Notes: a model not told the origin generated them from the letters alone. DNA of 42,623 nucleotides from Candidatus Levyibacteriota bacterium (GCA_013816255.1 JACDET010000008.1:1-42623), one strand, 5' to 3'; numbered from the stretch's first letter, positions 35,335 to 42,623 are shown. Translations and numbers: made by a program.

Positions 35335-36492
35335 ATGTTATCTGTCCCGACAACTGAATCAGGTGAGGATTCACATACGTACTCACAATCATCGCAATTT
35401 TCTTACGACACAGTCATCGTTTTTGGTCAAGGACCGGTCAAACCAGTTCTTCTTGAGAACGAAATAACTCCAAAACAACTCCACCTTTGGCAAGCATATA
35501 AAAATGATCCAACACATTCTCCAGAACCAGGATTTTGGCTTATGCAGCAACCAAGACATCTCGCAGAACTTGAAAAAATACGGACTAATTCTGAAATGAC
35601 AGCCAAAGAGAAATTTCAAAACGAAGAACTGATCAGGCAGAAATGGCAAAAAATGGGATGGTTTGCAATGAAGCATTGGTGTCGTCAAAATGCATTGGCT
35701 GCTGGACTCGCTCTCTACAAAGGCCTTACAAAAAAAATTATTTTGTCAGGAGGAAGAACGATTCGAAGTGACGTAAAAAAGCTTTTGCCCCAAGAACGGT
35801 TTGAGAATTGGCCTTCGGAAGCAGAACTTATGGCAGATGTGATCAGGTCTACATATGGTGATTTATATCTGAAAAAATACGGTCACAGTATTGATGAGAA
35901 AATTTGTATTGAGGATTCATCAAATAATACGCTTGAGAATTTCGCTTGCACCGTTAACAAATATCCAGAACTCTTACGTGATGATGTCCATGTAGGATTT
36001 TTGGCTGTAGAACATCATCTTGACCGTGTTGTCATGTTTGGCAAATTATTTTCAATTAAAGGCAGCAAGCTTTGCGCGCAACAGATGTTAAAAACTATGC
36101 GGACAGAATTACAAGGGAACCAAAATCAAGAATATATTGAAGCAACAGATAAATTTGTCGAAGACCAAACAATTGTGACACAGGAAAAGCGTTGGCGCAG
36201 AGGAGTTATGGAACCTGAATATCTCGCGTATTGGCTCGGATATGTCGCAATGGTAAAGCACCCCCGGGTCCTCAATAATATTATGCAGAAATTTGATGAT
36301 CCTACGTGGGGTATTAGTGGAGAAAGGACATTTGCAAAGATTGGACTTAAATTGAGTGATTATCAAGGTCGGGATATGTTACAGCTCGCTGCAAATGATG
36401 CTACAACGTTTAATTATTTGACCACTAAATTACAAGAGTTGCGAAAGCCTGAGAATCGTACATTTCCTCCTAACGCTGCTGAGATAGATTAA
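35335..36492 (+). CDS. DUF218-like (YdcF/SanA/ElyC-type fold) protein, copy 2
   Basis: 385 residues. After a ~25-residue polar N-terminus it has VIVFGQGPV, KKIILSGGRT, PSEAELMADVI, EDSSNNTLENFAC and AVEHHLDRVVMFGKLF. These match, in the same order, the motifs of the DUF218-like protein at 27280, and both share the unusual FGQGPV start and a long C-terminal extension. It has an insert of about 75 residues between FGQGPV and the sGG motif that copy 1 has in a different form. It lies between the phosphorylase-like gene and the trehalose-phosphate-synthase-like gene. Function unknown; a role with phosphorylated sugars or lipid carriers is guesswork from context. No membrane segment seen. Confidence 0.65.
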   Translation: MLSVPTTESGEDSHTYSQSSQFSYDTVIVFGQGPVKPVLLENEITPKQLHLWQAYKNDPTHSPEPGFWLMQQPRHLAELEKIRTNSEMTAKEKFQNEELIRQKWQKMGWFAMKHWCRQNALAAGLALYKGLTKKIILSGGRTIRSDVKKLLPQERFENWPSEAELMADVIRSTYGDLYLKKYGHSIDEKICIEDSSNNTLENFACTVNKYPELLRDDVHVGFLAVEHHLDRVVMFGKLFSIKGSKLCAQQMLKTMRTELQGNQNQEYIEATDKFVEDQTIVTQEKRWRRGVMEPEYLAYWLGYVAMVKHPRVLNNIMQKFDDPTWGISGERTFAKIGLKLSDYQGRDMLQLAANDATTFNYLTTKLQELRKPENRTFPPNAAEID

Positions 36493-36542
36493 GAGCTAAA
36501 ATCAATTATTACTTAGTTCTTATGGAAAAATATGCTCATGCG

Positions 36543-36551
36543 TGATAAGAT
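36543..36551 (+). promoter_or_regulatory. Extended -10 promoter of the GT20 gene
   Basis: TG-A-TAAGAT, an extended -10, ends eight bases before ATG 36560, so the transcript would start within one or two bases of the ATG. No Shine-Dalgarno. Confidence 0.5.
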
Positions 36552-36559
36552 AGCTTCTT

Positions 36560-38101
36560 ATGGTATCCTTTTATGATTTAAAAAATTATTTCCATGATTT
36601 GGATTATAGAATAATCATTGTTGGTGACGGAGAACCGCGTGCTCATACCAAAGTTGATGGGGAACTTGTCATGAAATCTCCGGCTGGGGGAGTATCTGTT
36701 GCTTTTGATGCCGTAGCGCGTGCTTCACAAGCAGTCTATATTGCAAATGGTAAAACAGAAGCTGATAAGGAAGCAATGGCTGGTAAGAGTAAAATCGCTA
36801 TAGAAACAAATGATGGCACGTATCAACTCAAACGGATCTTTTTAACCCCTGAGCAACAAGATTCCTATTATTCAGGGTTTTCTAATCAGACACTTTGGCC
36901 TCTTTCGCATGCTGCTTTTGAAAAACCAGTATTTAATCCCGCATGGTATCACGATTATATTGAAGTAAATAAAATGTTTGCTAAATCAATTAAAGAAGAA
37001 ATCAAAGGCAAAACATTTGTTTGGATAAATGATTATCAACTTTCATTGGTACCGACTTTTCTTGGAAAAAATAAAGATACAGTCGTTGGATTCTTTTGGC
37101 ATATCCCATGGCCGACATGGGAAATTTTCAGAGTTTTACCACAGAAAAAAGATATCTTATGGAGCTTGTTGTCCTGTGATTATTTAGCGTTTCATAGACG
37201 GTACCAAGCACAGAATTTTATGACAACAGTAAGTCGCGAACTTGAAGTGAGAATTGACACTGAAACCAACAGTATATTTTTTGACAAGAACATTTTGACG
37301 GTTGGAAATTTACCGATGGGAATTGATGCCGACACAATCGAAACACTTGCAAAACCACAAGAGAAAGAAACGTTTTTGGGAGGCGTTATACGACAAGCAC
37401 TGGGTATACCAAAAGAAGAAGTCGGATCAAAAAAAACAAAAGCAATGGATGCGTTCTTTGAGAAATACCAAGTAATGCTTGGAGTAGACCGATTAGATTA
37501 TACAAAAGGATTGGTATACCGTTTGGAAGCAATAGATCGGTTTTATGAGAAATACCCTCAATATATCGGTAAAGTTATTTATCTAGGAATTATGTCCCCA
37601 TCGCGTGAAGGTGTACCATCATACAAAGCGCTTCGACGTGAAGTTGAAAGTAAAGTAAAAGATATTAACAAGAAGTACGCAACAGATGATTGGAAACCGC
37701 TCAGAATGATTTACGAGTCCTACACACGTGAGGATGTTATACGGTTTTATGAAAAAGCTGATATTTCTCTTGTAACTCCTTTGGATGACGGAATGAATTT
37801 AGTTTCGAAAGAGTTTGTCGTCGCAGCAGCAGTGTCGCATAACCCAGGCGTTTTGATTTTATCTCAATTTGCGGGTTCTGCAATTGATTTAACATCAGCA
37901 TTAATTGTGAATCCATATAATATTGAAGAAGTCGCAGATGCCATCGCGAGGGGACTGCAGATGCCGGATGCTGAGAAAGATGAAAGGATGCAAACAATGT
38001 TTGCGTCTTTACAGGAGCGTAATATTTATTCTTGGACAGAAAGTTTTGTTAAAAAAGCAATTGCTGCTTCAAATGAAAATAAGGACCGGCAGAAAAGTTA
38101 A
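36560..38101 (+). CDS. otsA: Trehalose-6-phosphate synthase-like GT20 enzyme
   Basis: 513 residues, close to the usual OtsA length. GT20 motifs: PAGGVSVAFD (glycine-rich loop), YYSGFSNQTLWPLSH, FFWHIPWPTWEIFRVLP, the nucleotide-sugar Arg/Lys in GVDRLDYTKGLVYRLEA, and TPLDDGMNLVSKEFV. GT20 enzymes join glucose from a nucleotide sugar to glucose-6-phosphate (trehalose-6-phosphate) or glycerol-3-phosphate (glucosylglycerol-phosphate). The normally conserved HDYHL is N157-D-Y-Q160-L here, so specificity may differ from textbook OtsA. The product would be dephosphorylated; a convergent HAD phosphatase gene overlaps the 3' end by four bases. The gene symbol is by family; glucosylglycerol-phosphate synthase is the alternative. 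Confidence 0.85.
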   Translation: MVSFYDLKNYFHDLDYRIIIVGDGEPRAHTKVDGELVMKSPAGGVSVAFDAVARASQAVYIANGKTEADKEAMAGKSKIAIETNDGTYQLKRIFLTPEQQDSYYSGFSNQTLWPLSHAAFEKPVFNPAWYHDYIEVNKMFAKSIKEEIKGKTFVWINDYQLSLVPTFLGKNKDTVVGFFWHIPWPTWEIFRVLPQKKDILWSLLSCDYLAFHRRYQAQNFMTTVSRELEVRIDTETNSIFFDKNILTVGNLPMGIDADTIETLAKPQEKETFLGGVIRQALGIPKEEVGSKKTKAMDAFFEKYQVMLGVDRLDYTKGLVYRLEAIDRFYEKYPQYIGKVIYLGIMSPSREGVPSYKALRREVESKVKDINKKYATDDWKPLRMIYESYTREDVIRFYEKADISLVTPLDDGMNLVSKEFVVAAAVSHNPGVLILSQFAGSAIDLTSALIVNPYNIEEVADAIARGLQMPDAEKDERMQTMFASLQERNIYSWTESFVKKAIAASNENKDRQKS

Positions 38102-39234
38102 ACGTTTTCTTCAAAGTGCTTTTGCAAATATGCATAGAGCGATGCAACTTCGGTATGTTTATTTGAAAATGCATCACAAATAATAATCTCCCGTGAATCC
38201 TCCTCCGTTATAAAACGAAAACGGCCAGGTGAAATCTCTTGCAAGTTTTGTTTTATCTCCGCGAGATCGACTCCTGCAAAAGTATGTTCTGTTTTACTAC
38301 GGATAATATCTGTTAATCGTGATCCGCCAACTAAAATAAATGTTGCCTTCGTTCCTTTCCCCCCATGTAATCCCATATCTAGATCTGGCAAACTGTCACC
38401 GGCTAAGAGTATCTCAAACGCACTTGGTTCGACGCCTAAACTCTCACAGAGTTTTTGGATTATATGTTCAACTGCTTTTTCTTTGCTTGTATCTTTAGGT
38501 ACCAAATATAATTTATAGCGGCTATGGATTGGATGACTATCGTTAATTACGGTTATCGCATTTGCGTGATCTTTGAGATCTTGTGCTATTGCATCTTGTG
38601 TTCTTATTACCGAAAGTTCTTTAAGGAATGCAACTTTGTCTCGTAACTTTTTGAAGTGCAATCCAAGACGGTAATGTGGGGGCGCGACATCGGCAAAACT
38701 TTTTTCAAATTGATCAAGACGGTCGATCATCGGTAGTTCATACAACTGCGCTTGTGGATCAATGATACGTAATAATTGCATCGTCATTTTTTTCCAGTGA
38801 CTTTTTTCATGTATGAATGATTTTTCATATGCACTATCGACCATATAGTCCTTATCTTTATGACGGATAAGAATTTGCGTCCCTGTTGATCCGACAATAA
38901 TTTCCGGATCCAAAATCGCTGCTGGTTCATATTCTTCAGGTTGAATATAGTTGAACATCCCATTAACCGATTGAAGATTTGGTCTCGGTCGGTGGAATGT
39001 TTTATTGGTAATACTTTTTGTATACGCACTATGTGACATCAACATTTCTTCGGTCCTTGTTGTTACAAAAACAATTGCATAATCATTTGCTTCGAGTAAT
39101 GTACGTGTCTTACCCGCGATTACTGGATCTCCGGTCATCGTGGAGTCAATATCAAGAAATGCTATCCGTTTTTTGGGAGCTTTTTTTAACTTATGAAAAA
39201 TATCACTATTTATATATTCATTTACAGTATGCAT
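38098..39234 (-). CDS. HAD-superfamily sugar-phosphate phosphatase candidate
   Basis: 378 residues. HAD motif I is AFLDIDSTMTGD (nucleophile D28, acid D30), motif II FVTTRTEE, and motif IV LAGDSLPDLDMGL near residue 280. The large cap between motifs II and III, with KLYLVPKDTSKEKAVEHI, is like Cof-type and sucrose-phosphate-phosphatase-like members. The most economical role is removing phosphate from the GT20 product (trehalose-6-phosphate or glucosylglycerol-phosphate), because the genes are convergent with stops sharing TTAA at 38098-38101 and no OtsB homologue is seen nearby. That is inference. Unlike most genes here it has a good Shine-Dalgarno (GAGGTG, eight bases before the ATG). Confidence 0.8.
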   Translation of the reverse strand: MHTVNEYINSDIFHKLKKAPKKRIAFLDIDSTMTGDPVIAGKTRTLLEANDYAIVFVTTRTEEMLMSHSAYTKSITNKTFHRPRPNLQSVNGMFNYIQPEEYEPAAILDPEIIVGSTGTQILIRHKDKDYMVDSAYEKSFIHEKSHWKKMTMQLLRIIDPQAQLYELPMIDRLDQFEKSFADVAPPHYRLGLHFKKLRDKVAFLKELSVIRTQDAIAQDLKDHANAITVINDSHPIHSRYKLYLVPKDTSKEKAVEHIIQKLCESLGVEPSAFEILLAGDSLPDLDMGLHGGKGTKATFILVGGSRLTDIIRSKTEHTFAGVDLAEIKQNLQEISPGRFRFITEEDSREIIICDAFSNKHTEVASLYAYLQKHFEENV

Positions 39235-39260
39235 ATTTTATTCACCTCATGTATTAAAGT

Positions 39261-39289
39261 ACATTAGTAGTATGACAGACAGAAGTCAA
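39261..39289 (-). promoter_or_regulatory. Promoter of the HAD phosphatase gene
   Basis: On the minus strand, TTGACT (39289-39284), 17-bp spacer, TAATGT (39266-39261). The ~20-base leader includes GAGGTG (39248-39243), the clearest ribosome-binding site in the window. Confidence 0.6.
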
Positions 39290-39312
39290 GTTTTATGTAA
39301 AAAAAAATCTCA

Positions 39313-39341
39313 TTGACAGAGGCCATGATCTCATCTAAACT
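39313..39341 (+). promoter_or_regulatory. Promoter of the multi-pass membrane protein gene
   Basis: TTGACA (39313-39318), 17-bp spacer, TAAACT (39336-39341). The -10 ends six bases before ATG 39348, so the transcript is predicted to be leaderless. Confidence 0.6.
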
Positions 39342-39347
39342 CGTGCT

Positions 39348-40337
39348 ATGACTGAGAAGAAAAAAAGAATTACCACAACATCCGCAAAACCTAAAAGAGT
39401 GCTACAAGCAAAAACAAAAGTTTTGGTTGAAACAAAAGATAGCAGCGTATTAGCACTGACGTTGGGAAACCATTTTAAAGAATCCTGGCAGCTTTTTAAG
39501 CAAACATTTCTTTCGTATTTGAAACTTATTGGGATTGGAATCGTTCTCTTAATTGGATTAATAATCCTTGGTTTAATCATCGTAACTCCTTTGACTATTA
39601 GTTTGGGTGGCGCAATGCCTGGGTTTTTCTCTAATCCTTCACCACTCCAGATCATAGGGCTTATTCTGATGGTCGTTTTAGGGATTGGATCTGCGGCAGT
39701 TTTTATTATCTTCTTTCTTTTCCTTTCAATAGGTGGGATTTTTATAATTGCTAATCAAAAGCGTTTATCCGTCGGTGAACTTTTTACAAGGGCCAAGCCT
39801 TTAATCGTACCGTACCTTTTTGCTAGCGTTACTGTAGGCTTTGTCACAACAGGCGGATGGTTTGTTCTCATTATCCCAGGACTGCTTTTCTCATTGTTCT
39901 TTATTTTTGTTTCATACATAGTTGTATTGGAAAAGAAACGTGGTATAGCAGCTCTGAAAAGAAGTTATGCGCTGGTAAAAGCAAACTTTTGGAAAGTTGT
40001 AGGGCGTATCCTTATCATACAAGTCATTATTTTTGCTGGCTCATATTTGTTTGAAACACTTGCTGAACAGAATGATATTTTTGGACTTTTCTCATTCATC
40101 TTTTCAATAGTTGCTGGATGGTTCACACAAGTGTATATGTATTTGCTTTATAAACAGTTAGCGGCAGATGCATATCCTGCACAAGTGAATTTACGGTGGA
40201 TATGGATTACTGCAGTTATTGGTTGGTTATTGGCTATTGGTTTGATTATGGCATTAGGAACTACGCAACTGCCTGCATTATTTAACTCCTTAGATATTAT
40301 GGATAGTGATGCTTTATCCGCATCAAAGACCATCTGA
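39348..40337 (+). CDS. Multi-pass integral membrane protein, unknown function
   Basis: 329 residues. A Lys/Thr-rich cytoplasmic N-terminus (~40 residues) is followed by about six membrane segments (near 60-85, 105-135, 160-190, 220-240, 245-265 and 285-305). Between segments 3 and 4 is YIVVLEKKRGIAALKRSYALVKANFWKVVGR, shortened here as KKRGIAALKRSYALVK, a pattern typical of DUF975/GPDPase-membrane-domain and YciC-like proteins. Such proteins are widespread in small-genome bacteria and have no firm function. TGA stop at 40335-40337 confirms TGA as a stop codon. Not obviously linked to the sugar cluster. Confidence 0.78.
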   Translation: MTEKKKRITTTSAKPKRVLQAKTKVLVETKDSSVLALTLGNHFKESWQLFKQTFLSYLKLIGIGIVLLIGLIILGLIIVTPLTISLGGAMPGFFSNPSPLQIIGLILMVVLGIGSAAVFIIFFLFLSIGGIFIIANQKRLSVGELFTRAKPLIVPYLFASVTVGFVTTGGWFVLIIPGLLFSLFFIFVSYIVVLEKKRGIAALKRSYALVKANFWKVVGRILIIQVIIFAGSYLFETLAEQNDIFGLFSFIFSIVAGWFTQVYMYLLYKQLAADAYPAQVNLRWIWITAVIGWLLAIGLIMALGTTQLPALFNSLDIMDSDALSASKTI

Positions 40338-40470
40338 AGCCCTGCAGTGTATAACTCTTCGCAATGGGGGAACGTGTATTAACGTAGCTATGAAGATCTA
40401 TATATGCCTTTGGTGTGACAAGAATTTGGTAAGAATGCAAGAGGTACTGACGAACTTATTATGCTTAATA

Positions 40471-40680
40471 CTATTCGGTTTTTTGCTGAATGCCTAGAAG
40501 CCAGAGTACTGCTTCTTTTTTGTAGCGGCGGTCACCACGGGAATTGATTCGGATGGCCGGTAATTTACCGCGTTTGCCCCAACGTTTGATAGTAAGTGGG
40601 GAAACTCTGAGTACTTCGGCAACTTCACGAACAGTTAGCAAATCAGGGAGGGTATCAATAGTTAATTTTTGATTAGTCAT
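40471..40680 (-). CDS. Small excisionase/MerR-type helix-turn-helix protein
   Basis: 69 residues. LLTVREVAEVLRVSPLTIKRWGKRGKLPAIRI is summarised by its parts: VREVAEVLRVS (helix one), PLTIKRWGKRGKLP (recognition helix and wing start), then GDRRYKKEAVLWLL. This is the HTH_17/excisionase-like DNA-binding domain. With no partner integrase nearby it is more likely a small transcriptional regulator than a true excisionase. On the minus strand TACACT (40691-40686) ends five bases before the ATG, another nearly leaderless arrangement. Target genes unknown. Confidence 0.85.
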   Translation of the reverse strand: MTNQKLTIDTLPDLLTVREVAEVLRVSPLTIKRWGKRGKLPAIRINSRGDRRYKKEAVLWLLGIQQKTE

Positions 40681-40799
40681 GATTCAGTGTACTCTATTGA
40701 TATGATCTATCTCTTTATGATCGGGATCAATTTAGTATCTAACTATATATACTGTAACAATCTATAACATGGTTGTCAATGGGGAAATAGGGTAGGACG

Positions 40800-41324
40800 T
40801 TAGTTTAGTAAGACGGTGTCGATACTATGAATGACACTATCACTTGAAGGGACGTCCAGTGTTGTAATTTCTGCAGTGTCATTAAGGTACCATTTGTTGT
40901 CTCTTTTGGTAACTCGCAATTCTTTACCTGTAATCGTTACCAACTTCATCCCATCTGATAGGTCAGCGGAAGTATATATACCGGCGATAACATGGTAGGA
41001 GAGCGTTTTTATAAGTAGCTCGTCATTGGTTACTATAGCTTCCAGCGTTGCGTCTGGTAACTTTGCAAACGCTTCATCTGTTGGCGCAAATAATGTATAA
41101 GAACTGTTACTTCGCAACGTGTCAATCATCCCCGTAGATTCTAATGCATCCAAAAAGAGATTATGCTCAGAAGATTGCGTAAGGTTTGTCACTGCGTCCT
41201 GGTCAGATGTCATAATTGCACCACCCATCTCTACGGTACGTGCGGTTTGCGTGGTATACAGGTAGTATCCTGCTATACCAAGAGTAATAATAAGCAACAA
41301 TATAAATAGTATTCTTTTATTCAT
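40800..41324 (-). CDS. Membrane-anchored fasciclin (FAS1) domain protein
   Basis: 174 residues from ATG 41324; a longer frame to 41399 would overlap the upstream gene's coding sequence and lacks a signal, so it is rejected. An N-terminal membrane helix (ILFILLLIITLGIAGYYLY) anchors one FAS1 domain: NLFLDALESTGMIDTL, H1 box YTLFAPTDEAFAKLP, LSYHVIAGIYTSADL, and H2 box DSVIHSIDTVLL. FAS1 domains mediate adhesion through protein or glycan contacts at the cell surface. It follows the Pro/Cys-rich protein gene by four bases on the same strand, so it is the last gene of a surface-protein operon. Confidence 0.9.
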   Translation of the reverse strand: MNKRILFILLLIITLGIAGYYLYTTQTARTVEMGGAIMTSDQDAVTNLTQSSEHNLFLDALESTGMIDTLRSNSSYTLFAPTDEAFAKLPDATLEAIVTNDELLIKTLSYHVIAGIYTSADLSDGMKLVTITGKELRVTKRDNKWYLNDTAEITTLDVPSSDSVIHSIDTVLLN

Positions 41325-41328
41325 GATT

Positions 41329-42012
41329 TTATTTACAATAGCCAAATCCAGGTTGTCCGCCTGGTACATATGTTTTACCATTTCCGCATTTGCCTGCACA
41401 ACTTGCGTGATTTGGATTTAATGTGCAGAAGTCTAAGTTTGGTTCACGCAAAATGGATTTTCGCGTTGAGTCACACTTTGGCCCTCCAGGGTTGGACAAA
41501 TTACAGAAACCAGAAGTGCACTGACTATTTACGGAACAACGACTTGCTGATCCTATGGTAGGTTTTGTGCCAGGTGATTTAACTTTGCCAACTGGTGTCC
41601 TCGCACCAGTACCACCTATTGGTCTAGCATTTCCCGGCTGCTTGACAACTGGTGGTGGAGGAGGTGGTGGTGGCGGTGGTGGACCAAAAGGACCTCCTAC
41701 TGCGCAGTCAGACTCTGGGCGTTCGGTTCTTTTACAGAAGTCTTTACAAGCATCTGTTGCATAATCTATTTTACAGACTTCCTCCAAAATCGCTCGTTGT
41801 TCAGGGGGTAGTACTGTATTGGCATCACAAACAGGACCTGGCGCTGTAGGATCGTCACCTATCGTTGGTGCTGCAAATTGTCTCATGGTTTGTGGCTGTT
41901 GCAATAAAGAAACGGTGAAAAAGAGTACAGGGATAAGGACAAGCATTGTAATGCCCGCTTTCATCATCGGTTTGTTTATTCTTACTTCACGTTTTTGTTG
42001 TTTTTTTGGCAT
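41329..42012 (-). CDS. Membrane-anchored proline- and cysteine-rich surface protein
   Basis: 227 residues. Basic N-terminus, one membrane helix (~18-37, AGITMLVLIPVLFFTVSLL), then an exported region with 14 or so Cys, a run of eleven Pro, a Gly/Lys/Pro spacer, and a C-terminal Cys-rich part (SRCSVNSQCTSGFC, CGNGKTYVPGG). The spaced Cys suggest disulfide-stabilised small folds outside the cell; the Pro run would act as a stiff spacer. No family is recognised. Lies between the six-Cys repeat gene (11 bases upstream) and the fasciclin gene (four bases downstream), apparently one operon. Confidence 0.75.
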   Translation of the reverse strand: MPKKQQKREVRINKPMMKAGITMLVLIPVLFFTVSLLQQPQTMRQFAAPTIGDDPTAPGPVCDANTVLPPEQRAILEEVCKIDYATDACKDFCKRTERPESDCAVGGPFGPPPPPPPPPPPVVKQPGNARPIGGTGARTPVGKVKSPGTKPTIGSASRCSVNSQCTSGFCNLSNPGGPKCDSTRKSILREPNLDFCTLNPNHASCAGKCGNGKTYVPGGQPGFGYCK

Positions 42013-42023
42013 AGAGCTTTTTG

Positions 42024-42623
42024 CTAATCACAATAGAGAATATTAGTAATACCTCTTGTTGAACACCTTCCACTTGCGCAGTTTGCTGCACAACACGATG
42101 CTTTACTATCAGTTTGTTCTCTTCCAAGTTGTGGAGTATTGCCGCATCGAGCGTTTGCTTCGGGAGGAGATTTAGCAGGTTGAGGAGCTGCAGCACCTGC
42201 TCTGGTAGCCGCACATTTTCCTGCAGAACAGATTCTAAGAAAGCATTGCGAATCGGTTGAGCAACCGCATCCATTTGGTTTGGTTGTACTGACATTACAC
42301 TTTGCACCAGCACGATCAGCCGCACATTTACCTGCGGAACAGATTTTAAGAAAGCATTGTGCGTCGGTTGAGCAACCGCATCCATTTGGTTTGGTTGTAC
42401 TGACATTACATTGAGTCCCAGCACGGTCTGCGGCACATTTACCTGCAGTACAGATTTTAAGAAAGCATTGGGAGTCGCTTGTACAACTGCATCCGTTTGG
42501 CTTTGTAGATGTAACATCACATTTTGTGCTAGCACCCGGGTTTGTTCCTCCCGTAGCAGGAGGGGGTACAACTATAGGAGCTGTTTTGCAGCTTGCTTCT
42601 CCATCGACTTCACAGAATTGCTT
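42024..42623 (-). CDS. Six-cysteine tandem-repeat secreted protein, 5'-truncated by window edge
   Basis: The frame is open from the right edge to TAG at 42026-42024 (199 codons plus stop). It was chosen over an overlapping open frame (41987-42571) because only this frame gives repeats with conserved Cys. After a Pro/Gly/Thr linker come three 37-residue repeats of the form C-N-V-S-T-T-K-P-N-G-C-G-C..., each with six Cys (positions 1, 11, 13, 19, 24 and 29 of the unit), then a Pro/Ala spacer and a C-terminal stretch with CC, C and C. Probably an exported, disulfide-bonded protein; the signal or anchor lies outside the window. Function unknown. Upstream member of the operon with the Pro/Cys-rich and fasciclin genes. 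Confidence 0.8.
   Translation of the reverse strand, partial: KQFCEVDGEASCKTAPIVVPPPATGGTNPGASTKCDVTSTKPNGCSCTSDSQCFLKICTAGKCAADRAGTQCNVSTTKPNGCGCSTDAQCFLKICSAGKCAADRAGAKCNVSTTKPNGCGCSTDSQCFLRICSAGKCAATRAGAAAPQPAKSPPEANARCGNTPQLGREQTDSKASCCAANCASGRCSTRGITNILYCD
42189..42521 (-). repeat. Three 111-bp tandem repeats encoding six-Cys units
   Basis: Units at 42521-42411, 42410-42300 and 42299-42189 on the minus strand. Identical segments such as CGGTTGAGCAACCGCA (plus strand, 42254 and 42365) recur exactly 111 bp apart. The two C-terminal units are nearly identical in DNA, implying recent duplication; the first has more differences. Confidence 0.9.

Noticed and set aside
40471-40680. Excisionase of an integrated element
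   Set aside because: Only the HTH domain fits. No integrase, attachment-site duplication or other mobile genes are present, so a small regulator is more likely.
42189-42521. Possible CRISPR array from regular 111-bp repeats
   Set aside because: The whole repeat unit is coding and in frame with conserved Cys; there are no short repeats with unique spacers and no cas genes.
41987-42571. Minus-strand open frame of 194 codons over the Cys-repeat region
   Set aside because: It overlaps the real gene in another frame. It lacks conserved Cys, has no signal sequence, and runs into the start of the Pro/Cys-rich gene. The frame ending at 42024 gives coherent six-Cys repeats.

Overview
The window looks like a chromosomal segment of an uncultured Candidate Phyla Radiation (Patescibacteria) bacterium, most likely Microgenomates-like. 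That placement is inferred from gene content and style, not from a marker gene. TGA is used as an ordinary stop (for example at 25842-25844 and 40335-40337), so the code is table 11, which argues against the TGA-recoded CPR groups Gracilibacteria/Absconditabacteria. No rRNA, phage structural module, CRISPR array or transposase was seen.

Layout. (1) 1-13198: the 3' part of a gene for a giant, highly repetitive fibre-like protein (open at the left edge), overlapped by one base by a gene for a secreted M23-peptidase-like protein with an Asp-box region. (2) 13199-14338: a DUF433/DUF5615 toxin-antitoxin-like pair and a small membrane-anchored protein. (3) 14410-18179, minus strand: two tandem membrane-anchored sulfatase paralogues and a type IV pilin-like protein. 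(4) 18364-21606: a surface protein joining cohesin-like, dockerin-like and esterase domains, tRNA-Arg(CCU), and a sortase. (5) 21618-23341, minus: a four-helix-bundle S23-type protein bounded by inverted repeats, and a PEGA/beta-propeller membrane protein. (6) 23663-25844: MreB and a WecG/TagA-type glycosyltransferase. (7) 26003-39234: a sugar cluster with three GT4 glycosyltransferases, two related DUF218-like proteins, two GH13 enzymes (one resembling the sucrose/glucosylglycerate phosphorylase group), a histidine phosphatase, a trehalose-6-phosphate synthase-like GT20 enzyme and a convergent HAD phosphatase. (8) 39348-42623: a multi-pass membrane protein, a small HTH protein, and a minus-strand group of a fasciclin protein, a Pro/Cys-rich anchored protein and a six-cysteine tandem-repeat protein that runs off the right edge.

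How it fits together. Most products are predicted to be exported, anchored or involved in cell-surface glycans (fibre, M23, sulfatases, pilin, sortase, esterase, fasciclin), as expected for a small cell living on others. The 26-39 kb cluster could make and recycle alpha-glucosides such as trehalose or glucosylglycerate.

Two features cross gene boundaries. Several genes have a -10 hexamer ending about 6-9 nt before the start codon, which suggests leaderless transcripts. Short palindromic elements of at least three sequence types lie in frame inside three coding sequences, with a further one after mreB.
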